Origin: Pardosa pseudoannulata
Lineage: Eukaryota > Arthropoda > Arachnida > Araneae > Lycosidae
NCBI GenBank assembly: GCA_032207245.1
Contig: CM063498.1
Location: 51,765,339-51,829,338, forward strand
DNA length: 64,000 nucleotides
Direction of reading: 5' to 3'
The translations under genes were made by a program, and so were the position numbers. The notes under the pieces were generated by a model. The model saw only the letters and a list, made by a program, of their open reading frames with translations, made no database searches and had not been told where the DNA came from. Shown here in pieces: positions 43,000-55,532 of the stretch. Within the stretch, counting starts at the first letter, position 1; every line of letters starts with the position of its first letter.

Positions 43000-43369
43000 C
43001 ACTTAAAATTCTTCATAAAGCTGTCTATCCTAAAAATGTAAACTTTCTGTCTATTCAGCACGTTTCCCAGCTGTTGGCGGCAAATGGTTTCGCGTTTTGC
43101 TGATATTGCATTTAATTCGCTTATTAAGTTGTTTTTTACCGTGGGAAAATTCTTTCTGTCATCGCTCTTGGGTGCACCTCTTTTAGATCAGAGTAAACTC
43201 TATGACTTTTCTTTGTCTATCGTCAAGTAGAATAGATGTGCATTGTAGCAGCTCTGGAATAAAGTTTCAATTAGACTTCTGCCGTTCTCTTCAATATGAG
43301 GCCCGACTGTATTTTTATTACTGCTAGCTGTTGAGCTTTCTCCTTGTCAAGGAGTTTTATAAAAAATGG

Positions 43370-43446
<77 letters not shown>

Positions 43447-44085
43447 CATATATAAATAACATATATCACATTAATGCTATTGTTATAAATTTTACATATT
43501 TCTTTTACTAGTATGTTCTTTAGTTATAAAAATAGAGAACTATATAATTGGCTGAGTTCAGTTTAAGTTCCCCCGAAACAAAATTCTAGGTACGATTTTA
43601 GTAACGGTAATTCAGTATGAGTTTTGACTAACCTCTCTGATTTCCTGTTATATTTAAAGTGTGTCCGTCAAAGCTTTTATTCTGCTTTTTTTCCTGTAAA
43701 ACACTTGAGACTATTCTATTTACATAGCGTGTTGAAATTCTTTTGAAAAATTCAGTATCATAAGGATAATACTCTTTTGAATGAGATGGAGTCATTCGTG
43801 TATTTCCTGGGTAGCTCATACAAAAAGATTTTTGGAGTTTCCTTCCTGATCATTTTGTCCAAAGCAACGAATCTTGCAGTAGCAACAAACCAGACTGTTT
43901 CATACTACTAGTCTGGAAGGATGGCATGATTTCCACAATACCCTTAACTTTATTTTTTGTGTGTCTTGAAGGGAGCCATTGAAAATATCTGGGATTTCCT
44001 TTCGTGAATTAATCCGAAAGCTTCTTAGACCAAGAATAAATTGTTGGCAGTTTTTATCTTTGTAGTGAAAACAAATATGGTACAT
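43000..44085 (-). pseudogene. Possible relics of protein-coding sequence, unassigned
   Basis: Several short minus-strand frames have coding-like composition: ISELNAISAKRETICRQQLG at about 43070-43130, 28 residues around KLLDKEKAQQLAVIKIQSG near 43290-43370, and two 60-residue frames at 43628-43819 and 43900-44085. Frames shift between them, with stops and a (CA)n-(TA)n tract. I recognise no family. This may be a decayed mobile element or several unrelated chance frames. Confidence 0.2.
43374..43446. repeat. (AC)n-(TA)n microsatellite
   Basis: An AC run passes directly into a TA run. Confidence 0.95.
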
Positions 44086-44455
44086 GCTGTATAAAAGCTA
44101 TGGGGGGGGGAATGAGATGTCATTGATTACGGTCAGTAACATGAATAAATAAAAATTTCGTCTTCTGTTAGAATTTATCTTTTTTTTTTTAAATAAAGTT
44201 TATAGATTTATTTAAAGAAACTAGCTGTGTGCTCATTGTGCTCATGGATTACAACGGAGATTCTGTGTTTATTCAGCAAAGTGAAACTCTTATTTGTTGA
44301 GATTATAGCAATGAGATTATAGCTTTTAAAATCTGATCAAAAATTAAAAATCTTTCCTAGTACGTCTCTAAATTCTAAGAGTCCCTACATATATATTCAA
44401 CTTACTAGGTCTTATTATTATAAGTCAGGGATTGGTAGACTGGGGGATTTTGCGA

Positions 44456-44481
44456 CTCATACACACACATACATAAATTTA

Positions 44482-44548
<67 letters not shown>

Positions 44549-44570
44549 TTATATGAATATGTATGTATAT
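44456..44570. repeat. (AC)n/(TG)n-(TA)n microsatellite
   Basis: ACACACACATAC, then TGTGTGTGTGTATA and a long TA run. Confidence 0.9.
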
Positions 44571-44639
44571 ATACATGTAATGTAAAAATTTAATACTTTA
44601 ATCCTAAACTAAAATTACTAACTCCTCTATTAAAAAACC

Positions 44640-44910
44640 ACCTAGTCCGCAATTTCTCTGTCTTTCTGGTAGCCTCTTGACGTTAAACTCTTTTGTCTCC
44701 TTTCTGTTGGCGACATTAACTAGCCAACCTGTTTTGCTGATTAAGAGCATTTCTATTTTGCTGATTAAACAAATTCCTTTCTCTCATCGGTGGATCACCC
44801 AAGGTTATAAAAGGCCGTGCGACCATCCTTTGTTGGATTTTTTCTGTGGACGTTGTCAAATAAAATTGCTGCGAAACTTAGTCTGAAAAGTCGTATTTTT
44901 TTTTCCACTA
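44640..44910 (+). promoter_or_regulatory. LTR-like regulatory sequence upstream of the Ty3/gypsy relic
   Basis: GGTTATAAAAGGCC (about 44801-44814) resembles a TATA box and AATAAA lies near 44862, a spacing typical of an LTR U3-R. It is on the same strand as, and about 0.6 kb before, the gag-like sequence. No matching 3' LTR was found, so the assignment is tentative. Confidence 0.4.
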
Positions 44911-45418
44911 CGATACATCCCAGAAGCATGGCAGGCCATGCCATGTTTCAAAAGTCGGTCCCTGCTTCAGGAAAATAAGATTCCCTAATGGATTTCCAGA
45001 GAACTGAACGTTACTTCCTGAGACACCGAGGTGTATTTTTCCGGTAAATTTCCATCCATTCGGCGGAGTCCTTCGGCGACCAGCGTTTCCATCGAATTAA
45101 TGACATGTACGGTCATTCGGCCTTGGGGAGGAGGTGTCCTTGGAATTCGGAGTGAACTTGAAACTATGCTCGAGATAGAGTGTGATTTATATTTTTTTCT
45201 GGTGTGATAATTCCTTTCATGAATTTGTAAAACAGATTTTTTTTTCTCTCTTTCGGACGGATTACCTATACTAAAGGTAAAAGTTTTTGAAAAATAATAG
45301 TAATTTCTGTTGATATTTCAACTCAGATAAAGCTGAACTGTGAGAAAAATTTAAATAATTTTGTTGAACTCTAATATATATGTTGTATATTAAATGTTCT
45401 GTTAAAATCAATAACAAA

Positions 45419-46316
45419 ATGACGGAACCAGATAACGTAGATGATTCTCTAGCAACAGCTGGGTTGAGAATGATTTAACAATAATTTCTTATGTCAATAC
45501 AATTTTTGGTGACATAAATGCATGGACACTCTATTTCGACAAAATTTGTGAGGAAAAAAAGAAAGATGAGAGCTGGAAGTTGAAGAATGTAGAGCGTTTT
45601 TTAAAAGGAAAAGCCCTATGGCTTTATGTCAAAAATTGCCAAGAGGTAAAAACGTATCCAGAATTTGTCCAAATACTAAGAGAGAACTTTGTAGACCCTA
45701 CTTTGACAACCTTCGGAGATTTTGCCAATTATAAATACAATATTATATAACGCAGTATTTTCGAAAAAAGATGGAAATAGGCAAACAATTAAAATTAAGC
45801 CCGTCAATGATTTTGGAAGGACTGACTGACGGACTACCGACAGATTTAAAAGCCCTAGTGACAATAAAAGAACCGTTGGACTCTATTATTTGACTAAACC
45901 AGTCCTACAAATTAATCAAGATTAATGAGCATAAAAACGAAAATCCCAAGTTTGTTACTCCCCACGCTGAAAACTTCCGGATTTATAATCAAAATCTTTC
46001 GACAGCATAATCCGAGATCTAATAATCATTCACATTTTGATCACTATCCGAGGAGTAATAATTATAGACCAAGTAATTTTCAAAGGTTTCTTCTTACAAT
46101 AACCACAGACTTAGATTTTCCAGCCATCATACTTGTAACAATTATAATAATTTACCACCGTCCCCGTGTAGACTTTATACACAGAGAGGAATACCAAAAT
46201 CATATCACTGGTTTCAAGTGTGTCCTTTTAGACAAGAAAGATGTAAAGTATATGAGGAAGCCCAGTTTGAAACCAATCCAAATTTCGCAAATTCTTCTAG
46301 TATTTGACAATTAAGT
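45419..46316 (+). pseudogene. Degenerate gag of a Ty3/gypsy retrotransposon
   Basis: From ATG 45419 there is a short open stretch, then in another frame NAWTLYFDKICEEKKKD, WKLKNVERFLKGKALWLYV, YPEFVQILRENFVDP and later SPSMILEGLTDGLPTDLK. The W..YF..ic...W.L..v..fL.GkA..wy pattern is the retrotransposon gag/capsid fold. A zinc-knuckle remnant may be GIPKSYHWFQVCPF near 46180-46230. Frame breaks and stops show it is dead. Confidence 0.7.
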
Positions 46317-46637
46317 GTCCTGGGATTTCTGTCAAATCGACAAACCGTAGACTGTGTTATTGACCCTGGAGCAACATTATCCCTAATTTTCCGAAAAAAA
46401 AAAGCGAAACGGTTAGATTTAAAAACCCAACGGATAAAAGGAATCCCAGTAAAACAAACAAAAGGAGACTTCTTTCTAAATAAAATATGTAAAGTATGTA
46501 TAAGGATTGGTAAAATTACAAAGCATATTCAAATGTTTGTATTGGAAACTGATTTAGATTATGTTATATTAGGTTTAAGTGAATGTAAACAATATAAGTT
46601 ACAAATAGACTGTTGTAAATTGTTAATAACCCAATAG
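46314..46637 (+). pseudogene. Retroviral-type aspartic protease of the Ty3/gypsy element, mutated active site
   Basis: One frame encodes QTVDCVIDPGATLSLIF and later DLDYVILGLSECKQY up to TAG at 46635-46637. The usual catalytic D-S/T-G-A is DPGA here; the downstream ILG triad of the fold is present. The position between gag and RT is as expected for Ty3/gypsy. Confidence 0.65.
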
Positions 46638-46688
46638 TCTCAAATTATTTCTAATTATGTAAATACTGATAATGATACTTCACTACAC

Positions 46689-48235
46689 ATGCAAATTAAC
46701 GAGGGACCTTTTAAAAATGATAATGTGACAATATCCCGAACTCTGAAAACTGACCATATAAGAACATATTGTTGTAACAATGATGAAAATTCTATACATG
46801 TTGATGAAACTTTTGTAAAACAAGGTGAGACAAGCTCTCAAAATCAAAATTATGTAAAAATAAAGTATGCAGAGAATAATGAAAGTGAATTAGATTAATT
46901 GATGCATGAATATTCAAATGGGTTTTCAAAGCATAAATACGATGTAGGAAAAATTAATATTAAACCACAAAGAATTAGATTAACTTTGGACCTCCCTGTG
47001 TTCTTAAGACCTTATAGAACTTCCATTAAAGACAAAGAAGAAATTAAAAATCAAATTAATCAATTGCTAAGTGCTGGAATAATTAAAGAGAGTTGTGGCT
47101 CATATTCAGTACCCTTCACCTCAGTATAAAAACGTGAGGAAGGCAAAAATACAAGATTATGTATCGATTTTTGTAAGTTAAATGTTATAGTTAACACAGA
47201 TTTTGAACCCCGACCGAGAATTGATGTTTTGTTATATGAATTAAGTCAAGCCAAAATTTTTTCCACAATCGACTTAAGATCAGGATTTTGGCATATACCT
47301 ATTCACCCCGAAGATACTGAAAAATTAGCATTTAGCTCAAATTTCGGACTTCATAAATGGTTACGACTCTCTTTTGGGTTCAAAAATACTCCCGTAATAT
47401 TTAATAAGACCATTAGAAGAATATTGAATAAAAATAAAATTCAATTCTCGTGCAAATACTTTGACGTCATAATTGTATATTCATTATCTAAAGAAGATCA
47501 CTTAGAACATTTGAGAATATTGTTTGAAGTTTTTACTCTTGAAAATGTTAAATTAAATCAAAGTAAATGCGTATTTGCAAAAGATAAGAGAAATTTTTAG
47601 GCTATGAAATTAAAAATGGTACAGTCATTCCTGATAACCAAAATATTGAAAGTATAAAAAAGTTGAAGTACCCAACCAATGTAAAAGAATTACAGAGTCC
47701 TAGGAAGGGTCAATGTTTATCATAAATTCTTTAGAGAGAAATCTTTTAAACAAATTATTAAAAAAAATGTTAAATGGGACTGTAGTAACCAATGTCAACA
47801 AGCTTTTGATGAACTGAAGAAAATCTTAATTTCCAAACCTGTTTTACAACTGTATGTTGCTAACAAACCCTGCCATGTGTATGTTGACGCGTCGCAAACT
47901 GCTGTTGGAGCTGTTTTGAAACAACCAGACGATAATAATATACTTCACCCTGTTTCGTATCATTCTAGAAATTTAAAAGATTACTTGAAAAATTACGCGA
48001 TCATGGAATTAGAATGTTTGGCTATTGTTGACGCTCTAGACAAATTTTATTATTATCTCCACGGACAAAAATTTGTAATTCATACGGACCATGTGGCTCT
48101 TGTTTGGCTTTAAAGTGTAAAAAATTTAAAGGGTAGATTGTTCCGGTGGTTCCTTAAACTCAGCATGTTTGATTACGATGTAAAATACCAAAAGGGCTCA
48201 ACAAACGTTGAAGCAGATATGCTTTCTAGACATCC
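46689..48235 (+). pseudogene. Ty3/gypsy reverse transcriptase and RNase H, with in-frame stops
   Basis: RT begins with YRTSIKDKEEIKNQINQLL and AGIIKESCGSYSVPFTSV (46899-47129), then a stop at 47127-47129 in the same frame, RLCIDFCKLN, FSTIDLRSGFWHIPIHPED, LSFGFKNTPVIFNKTIRRIL and KYFDVIIVYS (usual Y-x-D-D is YFDV here). A further stop follows near 47600 (GYEIKNG continues). RNase H is CHVYVDASQTAVGAVLKQ, LHPVSYHSRNLKDY, ELECLAIVDAL and FVIHTDHVALVWL, ending near STNVEADMLSRHPV. The domain order is RT then RNase H. The damaged catalytic motif and stops mean it is inactive. Confidence 0.9.
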
Positions 48236-48655
48236 TGTTTCCCAGCATTTGTGTGCATTTACTTGATAGTCAAGAAATAATTATACATCAAAAATTAGAT
48301 AATCTGTGTCAGAGAAATTATATGGAAAGAAATGATACGATTGTAATGAAGAAAAAGAATGTTTTTAAAATTGTTGTACCAAAACTTTTAAGATTGAAAT
48401 TGTTAACTGAAACTCACGAGAAATTTGGTCACCCTGGTGTACAAATTATGCTTAGTTTAATTACCCCTCAATACTATTGGCTTTATATTAGTGAAGACAT
48501 TGGAAGTTATGTAAAGCACTGTCATACATGCCAAATTAATAAGAAGAAAAAGACAAAAAAATTTTGACTTATGCAAGAAGTACTCCCTACGGACAAACCC
48601 TTTGAATGTCTTTATATCGATACCGTTGGAGGCTTTAATTATTACTTATATATGT
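48208..48655 (+). pseudogene. Ty3/gypsy integrase, N-terminal part, cut off by (TA)n
   Basis: One frame encodes ETHEKFGHPGVQIMLSLI then YWLYISEDIGSYVKHCHTCQ, the H-x4-H / C-x2-C zinc domain of integrase. After a stop (near 48565) come [12 protein letters not shown], the start of the catalytic core with its first Asp. The frame then runs into the TA array and the rest of the core is absent. Confidence 0.85.
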
Positions 48656-48937
<282 letters not shown>

Positions 48938-49059
48938 TAAATACTTTTCAGCGCATTAAGAGACTTAAAATGAATCATTTGGTGAATGTTTGTTAAAAAG
49001 GCAGAAACTTGAAAAGACCAATTATTTTGTCCTTTTAACCTCCACTTCTCTATGGACTG

Positions 49060-49625
49060 GCTTTTGAAAATTCTTTATTGGTAGTACCGTATATTACAAT
49101 AAATGATATTCGAAATTTCATGTTCACAGCTTCAGTAGTTTTAGTTTTGCTTTGATGTGTCAACCAGTTTCGTCTTTCTGTATAGATTACTTCTAATTTT
49201 CTCTCAAATATCTCAAAGTAAAATACTATTCTAATTCATAAAATATATACTTTATTTGAAGCATTGGTAATATTCGAAAGTGATAATAACCTTCTACATC
49301 CGCGAGTTTAAAAGCAAAATTTTCCATTTTTGTAACCTTCAAAATTTTTTCTTAGTGGTTCTATACATTGTAATGGGAATCTATATTTAAAATTTCATGA
49401 CCACAATTTCAGTAGTTTGGGTTCTTCATTGATATGAGAATCAGTTTCTTCTTTTTTATATATAGAAATTTTACTTCTAATTTTCTCTCAAATATCTCGA
49501 AGTAAAATATCATTCTGATTCATAAAATATATAATTTGATGAATCATTGCTAATATTCGAAAATAATGACCTTTTGCAGTCGGACCTTAAATGTAAATTT
49601 TTCCATTTTTGTAACCTCCAAAATG
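49060..49625. repeat. ~290-bp tandem duplication
   Basis: Two units share AAATTTCATG..CACA.TTCAGTAGTTT, ACTTCTAATTTTCTCTCAAA, TATCTC.AAGTAAAATA and TTTTCCATTTTTGTAACCT in the same order (about 49060-49340 and 49355-49625). Confidence 0.75.
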
Positions 49626-49989
49626 GAGGAACGACGAGAAAGATGAAAAGATAAAACATACCTTTTTACTTTTTTTCTTCACCGAAACAGGGAGAAACAT
49701 GGCAAGCGTGTGAGATGTAATGTAGAGAGAGGACATTGAAATGTTTCAAGGATACTATTTTCAGGTTTGAGTATTTCGTTAATGTATTTGATTAGAATAT
49801 TTTTGTCATTTTTGTTGTACATGGAAAAAAAATTTCTTTTTAGGCAACATGAGACTTTCATTTGACTGAAAATCCAGTATTTTTAATTTATAGAACTTTG
49901 AAATTTAACAAAAAATGAGAATTAAAAAGAGTTCTATAATATCCATAATCTTGTAACAAATGTAGTTATTGCCTTAATATTGTTAAGAA

Positions 49990-50455
49990 TGCTGTAAACA
50001 TGTAATTTGTATGATACCTCACCGAATTGGAGAGATTTTGGCTTCTTGGCGAAGTTTGGGGAGACTGGTTTTTGGCGCCAAGTTTGCCAAAAATGAGTCA
50101 TCAAAATGAATATTTCACCAAATTTGACGACTTGGTGACATTTGTTGCCCCCCCCCCCTGTCTCTGGATTTTACTAGAAGCTGGTGGAGATTTCCAGAAA
50201 CCTGAAAGCTATATAAAGGGTAAAGGGACTGTGAGTTCTCATATAAGGTCAGTTCGCGTTCAGGTCTGGTGAAAGTAAGACCTGTGTTAATGCTCTCCGA
50301 ATTGCTCTGAAAAAATTCACAAAAGACTGCCAAGTTTTATTGCCATCCGTTGTTATTGTGATGCATTTTGCGTGTTAATAAATTGTTATTGTTTTTGTCT
50401 TAGCCAAAGTCTATTCAATCCAACGAACTTTACGCGAGAATTTCGCAACAATATA
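49990..50455 (+). mobile_element. LTR-like sequence (probable solo LTR)
   Basis: A GC-richer block with a TATA-like AGCTATATAAAGGG (about 50208-50221), AATAAA near 50379 followed by TTGTTATTGTTT, and a CA-ended right edge (TTTCGCAACA). The same AATAAA-x-TTGTTATTGTTT arrangement occurs at 60530-60560 on the minus strand. Left edge and target duplication are unresolved. It does not match the region at 44.6-44.9 kb. Confidence 0.45.
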
Positions 50456-50769
50456 TACAATACAATTATTACTAATTATAATTGCAAATGTTTTTAAGTA
50501 ACTTTTCTTAAATTTTCTGAATACTTGTTTGTTTGAATTTCGTGACACTATTTCAAGAGACAAAATACGCCAAACACAAGCTAAAGTAGAGAAACATAGA
50601 AAGTAGATAAGAGAAGATATCTAAAATTGCACAACAGTTAATATTTTAATTATATTTTCTAAATAATATTACTAACTTATTTTTAACTTACAGCTAATAT
50701 TTTCTAAAAAAAACATCGCTGGTGACAGTGGGATATTTAGTTAGTCATATTGTTTTTAACTGGTCATCA

Positions 50770-50908
50770 CGGAGTTCGTGGGTTTGAATCCCACTGTAAC
50801 AGGGATGTCCGTAGCTGTTCAGAATCGGCTTTAAGCAGAAGGTCCTGGTCTCATTAGCCTTCATGTTGCAAAAGAAGTATACCGTAGAGCGGCAAACCAA
50901 ACCAAATC
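50770..50908 (+). mobile_element. tRNA-derived SINE family 1, 5'-truncated with target duplication
   Basis: AACTGGTCATCA and AATTGGTCATCA (11 of 12 identical) flank it. It starts inside the head (CGGAGTTCGTGGGTTTGAAT), so box A is lost, and it keeps body and CCAAA tail. 5' truncation with a target duplication is typical of target-primed insertion. Confidence 0.85.
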
Positions 50909-51550
50909 AATTGGTCATCAACAAAATACACCTGTTTTCTATACACGGTGATACAAAATATTTTTTTCTGCTTTGTCTTTTATTTTTTATTCATATTATT
51001 ACATTTTATAATAAGTAGATGATTTGTTGGCGTCGTGTAGCTCTCGTTTAAATTTAGGTATTTACCTATGATCAAATTTATAGTGGTTATTTAATTTGTT
51101 AGTCACAAAGACTAAATATTATTTGGGTTGCGTTGTATAGACTATTTAAGTTTCAATTCAACCACAGGTTCTGAGAGATTACAGTCTTAAAATAAAAAAT
51201 AAACTAATAGGCTAAATTAAGAGTAACTGAAATCAGCTTAAAATAGAAAAAAAAGCAAATTTATTATAATGATATATACATGACTAATATACAAAAATTT
51301 GATAAAGTTTCATAACAAGCTAAAAAGGATGAACAACGTGCGATAAAAATCAATATTATGAATTTTGGAAATAGGTGCATTTCTATCTGTTATGACCCTA
51401 TGAAATGTATCAGTCGTTGATCTTATATATACAATAAAATGTAGTAAAAATTAATTTTGTAACGAAAAACTTTCACTTTTGTAGCTAAAAAATGTTTAAG
51501 ATATTTTATTCAAGAAAAACATATTTTTTTCTTTCTTTCTTTTTATTTCA

Positions 51551-51720
51551 GAGCCGGTAGCTTAGTCTGCAAAGACAGCGATCTCGTAACTGGAGGTATT
51601 CTGCTTGGTCCCTGATTGAAAATTACGACGACCCAGAGGGGTAATGTTATTCGCTTCCTTGGAATTCCTTAAACTATACGTACTCCTCGGGTTGTACTAA
51701 ATGGGTAACAACTACGTCAC
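51551..51720 (+). mobile_element. tRNA-derived SINE family 2, internally shortened copy
   Basis: Head AGAGCCGGTAGCTTAGTCTG, then ACCCAGAGGGGTAATGTTA and CGGGTTGTACTAAATGGG, matching the head and the tail of the long copy at 24107. The middle of the family is missing. Confidence 0.6.
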
Positions 51721-51785
51721 CTTGTATTGCCATAAAAGCATATAGTGCTTGTATTGTTAGGCAAAAAAAGCTTTTTTTCACTTAA

Positions 51786-52516
51786 GGTATCCGTCTACGT
51801 TGAGAACGTCTTTTGCCAAAAATCATAATTTCTTTTTTATTTATCTATTGTAACATTTCAACTTTTAGCAACTTGGCAATTAGAAACTTGGTAATTAGAA
51901 AGTTTTAAAGCAAGAAAGTATGGGGAATTTTAAATATGTATTTTCATTTTTTAATAGTTAAAGTTGCTTTCATAAACTTCAAACGCGTTTTTCTCAAAAC
52001 GGTATTTTTAATAAAATGTTGAAACTTGAAATGAGATAAAAAAGTTCTTAAAATATTTTGTTGAAAATTATTATGAATGCTTTTGACTATATTTACTAGT
52101 GAATGACCTAAAAGCTTTAAATTTGGGTAATTTTTAATGATGTTACACTCAGAGTTAGATATAAAGGTAATGAAAATGCGTTAAAAATTCAATGTGTATG
52201 ATTTTGAAGGACCAAAATTTTGTACCAAATGTAAATTAAGCAAAGATTTTAGGTGATTCTCTAGTCCACTGTATAAGAAATGTGTTGCATAAAAAATAAT
52301 GAAATAATTTAATTTAATAAAAAATTAAACCTTTTGAGAAAACCCGATCTTTTACTGAATTTTCTTTATTTATTAGAAATTTTATATAAACTTCTCCAGG
52401 AATAAATTTTTAAGTGCAAATCTCTATGATAATATAAAAAATAAATCTAAAAATGTAAAAACATGAACTAGTTTCTACGTTTAGAGAAAAAAGTTCTCTG
52501 AACGTAGACGGATATC
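51786..52516 (-). mobile_element. TTAA-flanked inverted-repeat transposon, copy 2 (731 bp)
   Basis: GGTATCCGTCTACGTTGAG to GAACGTAGACGGATATC, with TTAA at 51782-51785 and 52517-52520. It aligns with copy 1 reverse-complemented, but lacks about 200 bp that copy 1 has near one end. Confidence 0.85.
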
Positions 52517-52520
52517 TTAA

Positions 52521-53718
52521 TATATTTTCCACGAATTTTTAGGACATTTTTTTTCTGAACATTTATGAATGTTTCGGAAAACAAGAAAGGACGGTGTAAA
52601 GTCAAAAAGGTAAAAAAAGTATCTAAAAACAAAAATGGCTAGAATATATATAAAAAGAAATGTACATAAAACCATTTTTAATATAACTACTTTAAGAAAA
52701 TAATATTTGTTAAAATATTTTAACTCTTAATTTTAACCAGTTTTATATTACTATTTGCCTAACGCTATATTAATTTTTTAGCAGATTGACTAAAAACGAT
52801 ATAAGTTATTTCTTAAGTCGATTGTTGTCTTGTAGACTCGAAAAACTTAAAAAAAGTTCAAAATATTTAAAAACTGTAATTAATGAATATAGAACTCTAT
52901 ACACAGAATTTATCTTTTCTCCTCTCTTACATTTGACAATGTACTGAAATTTAATTCTGACTTATGAAAGATAAAGACAACAGCAGAAAAAATTTCTAGT
53001 TTCTAATATTCGAGAAATTAAAAATCTTCCTTTAATATATAGGTTTTTATTAGTTAATCTTGTTCTACATGTAATACACTTTAAAATCCACATTTATTGC
53101 ATAAAAACTAAGATATCATAATCAGAAAAAAGAGGGAAAGGATGTTGAACTCTGTTGGGTTCCGAACGAAAATAATTCGTGACGCCTTCTGCGACGAACA
53201 GGCCAGACACGATGACCTATCAATCTCAAATTCCATTTCAGAACTTCTTACGTTATTGTCACCTTCTTTTTTTAGAAATTCATTCAGTTGTATTGTAATA
53301 TTTTGCGTTTAAATAAGAGTATACTAAACTTTTCTCAGAGAGTTTTTAATTAAAATTGTTATTTATTGTATCAAAAAGTTAGAATCACGTGAATTGAGAG
53401 GATTTTGCATTCTTTACATTTTATGGAATATTTATATTTACGGTTGGTAGAATTTTTTTGCATAACTTAACATCAAGTTAGGTGATTTCAGTGATACTTC
53501 AAATTTAAACAATAATAAACATTAGGCAAAAAGAATACGAAGGAAATTTAACTGATGATAATTTTAAAATAAATACGTTAAATTTGTGACGATGTTAGTA
53601 CGCTAACCATACACTGATTTGTGCCTCTAAAATCTAAGACAGACGCTAGGCCATTGTTGCTTACGAAATTATAAAGCCATGACGATAACCAACACATGAA
53701 ATCGATGTAGATCTACAA
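52521..53718. other. A+T-rich intergenic DNA
   Basis: No coding frame, tRNA-like box or clear repeat was recognised between the TTAA element and the Helitron. Confidence 0.5.
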
Positions 53719-54737
53719 TCTATATATATAAAAATGAATTTGTGTCTGTCTGTACTCGATAGACTCAAAAACCATACATCCAATTGCCGTGAAAATTTGG
53801 GAAATTATTCGGTATATCCCTAGGAAGGTTTTTGAAATTTTTTAACGTTCGAAATCCATTCCTTCCCCCTTTTTCTAGTTTTTCATGTCATTATTCCAAG
53901 CATTATTTTTCCTGGTTAAATGCAAACGATTAACTTTTTAATTTATCACATCATAACTAAGAGAAAGAAGCAATATTTCTAGCAATGTGACGTCATTTCG
54001 TTAATCCCATGTAATTGTTTTAAACTCAGTTTTCCTCGGTTAAAAGGAGATTAAAATTTTCAATTTATCACATAATAAATAGATATTTTTTTATCCTTAT
54101 GACGCCATTCCTTTAAATATCTCATTTATTCATTTATTTTATATTATTCAAACATCTTCTGCTTAGTATCAATTCGATTTGACCTGGAAATTTAGATATA
54201 ATGATATTTAGATACCAATTCGAAAAAAATTATATAAAAATATTGCATGAGGTGAAAACAACGCTTGATCCTTAATTGGACAATAAGGCAATTTGTCGCA
54301 ACGTCACGAACTACTATAATGCTCTTCCCATTCATTTTCATGTTTACAACAGCCAATAGACAAACAATAAACTGCCCTTCCGTTTGAAACTAAAGCCAGA
54401 ATTGTCATAATTTGAGAATTATGCCCTACCGCGTGAAATCGTCTTATGGTTGATCAGCTTTCAGGTAGTCCTGAATATTTCGTAAACAGGAGAAGTTATT
54501 CGAAACTATTGTTAAATTTTCCCTCTTATTGTGCACACGCTTTCACATCTTATAGATGTACAACTCAGATTTAATCGAAACTGAAGTATAAAATCTGCAT
54601 ATTGTTATAATACGCTTATAATAGAAATATATAAATATGCCAATGACTCGAATTTAGAAAGTTATGCACGTAAACAAATCTATGTTTTAAAGTATTTTAT
54701 TAAGTTTACCGTAGCAAAGTTCGGACACACTTGCTAG
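53719..54737 (+). mobile_element. Nonautonomous Helitron copy 2
   Basis: Starts TCTATATATATAAAAATG after A and ends GGACACACTTGCTAG before T, with no target duplication. It has the canonical TC...CTAG ends and aligns with copy 1. No Rep/helicase coding. Confidence 0.9.
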
Positions 54738-54859
54738 TTTTGATATAAAAATTAACATATGTATCCCAAGGCTGGAAATAACGAAAGGGAAACGGAAACT
54801 GTGAACAACTGTATAAAAATTTAGTGTATTTTTTAGAGGGCGAATATTTTTAGGTTTAT

Positions 54860-55141
54860 TTGCCATTGTGCATGGGACTGTTAGACGCTACCGTTGGACC
54901 TTTATCTAAAATTACAGATAAGTTCAGTTTTAAAGGCTACTGCGTGTTTATAGACAACTTGACACAAGTACCGGGAAATTGGGTTTGTAGATTATCTCAC
55001 ATTGTAAACGGCGGGAATGCTGTTACAAATGTTCCCCCAAAACAGCTTTTGAAATGGAAATCCATACGTGAGGTGATAAAACTTTATCTGAGAGTTTGGT
55101 TTCAACCATGGGTACATTTTAAAAGCAGTTTTAAGTTTTAG
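54860..55141 (+). other. Unassigned open frame, 93 codons
   Basis: The frame includes ITDKFSFKGYCVFIDNLT and NAVTNVPPKQLLKWKSIRE and has less biased base use than its neighbours. An acceptor-like TTTTTAG lies just upstream at about 54847-54853. I recognise no family and no neighbouring exon that joins it in phase, so it may be chance. Confidence 0.2.
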
Positions 55142-55532
55142 AGAGATAGAAATACATCTTTTACTGTTCACGGTACACTTTCTGAAAATGCATGCTTATG
55201 CTGGAATTTCTCATATTATTACGAATTTATTAAAATTTAAAGTATTAGATGTCGCTTTAAATTCTTGAGCGTTGAAAAGATTTTTTATGCTATTAAAATC
55301 TCTGTTCTAGGCATTTAAATATTGTAAAACTATGTAAATTACATATTTTCGAATTTGTCCCAGCTCGCTCTAGTTAAGCCCAAAATTGAAAATTTTGGTC
55401 ATTTTATGTCATTTGTGCCCTTAAATGGACGAAAATGAAAGAAAATGCGAAAGTAGACTAAACAGTAAAGTTTATTGGAACAAACATAATAGCTATTAGT
55501 TTAAAATGGTTTGTTGGAAAATGAGTAACACT

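Noticed and set aside
54860..55141. Possible conserved gene exon (an innexin-like N-terminus was considered)
   Set aside because: Only a vague IDN motif fits; the expected following membrane segment is absent.
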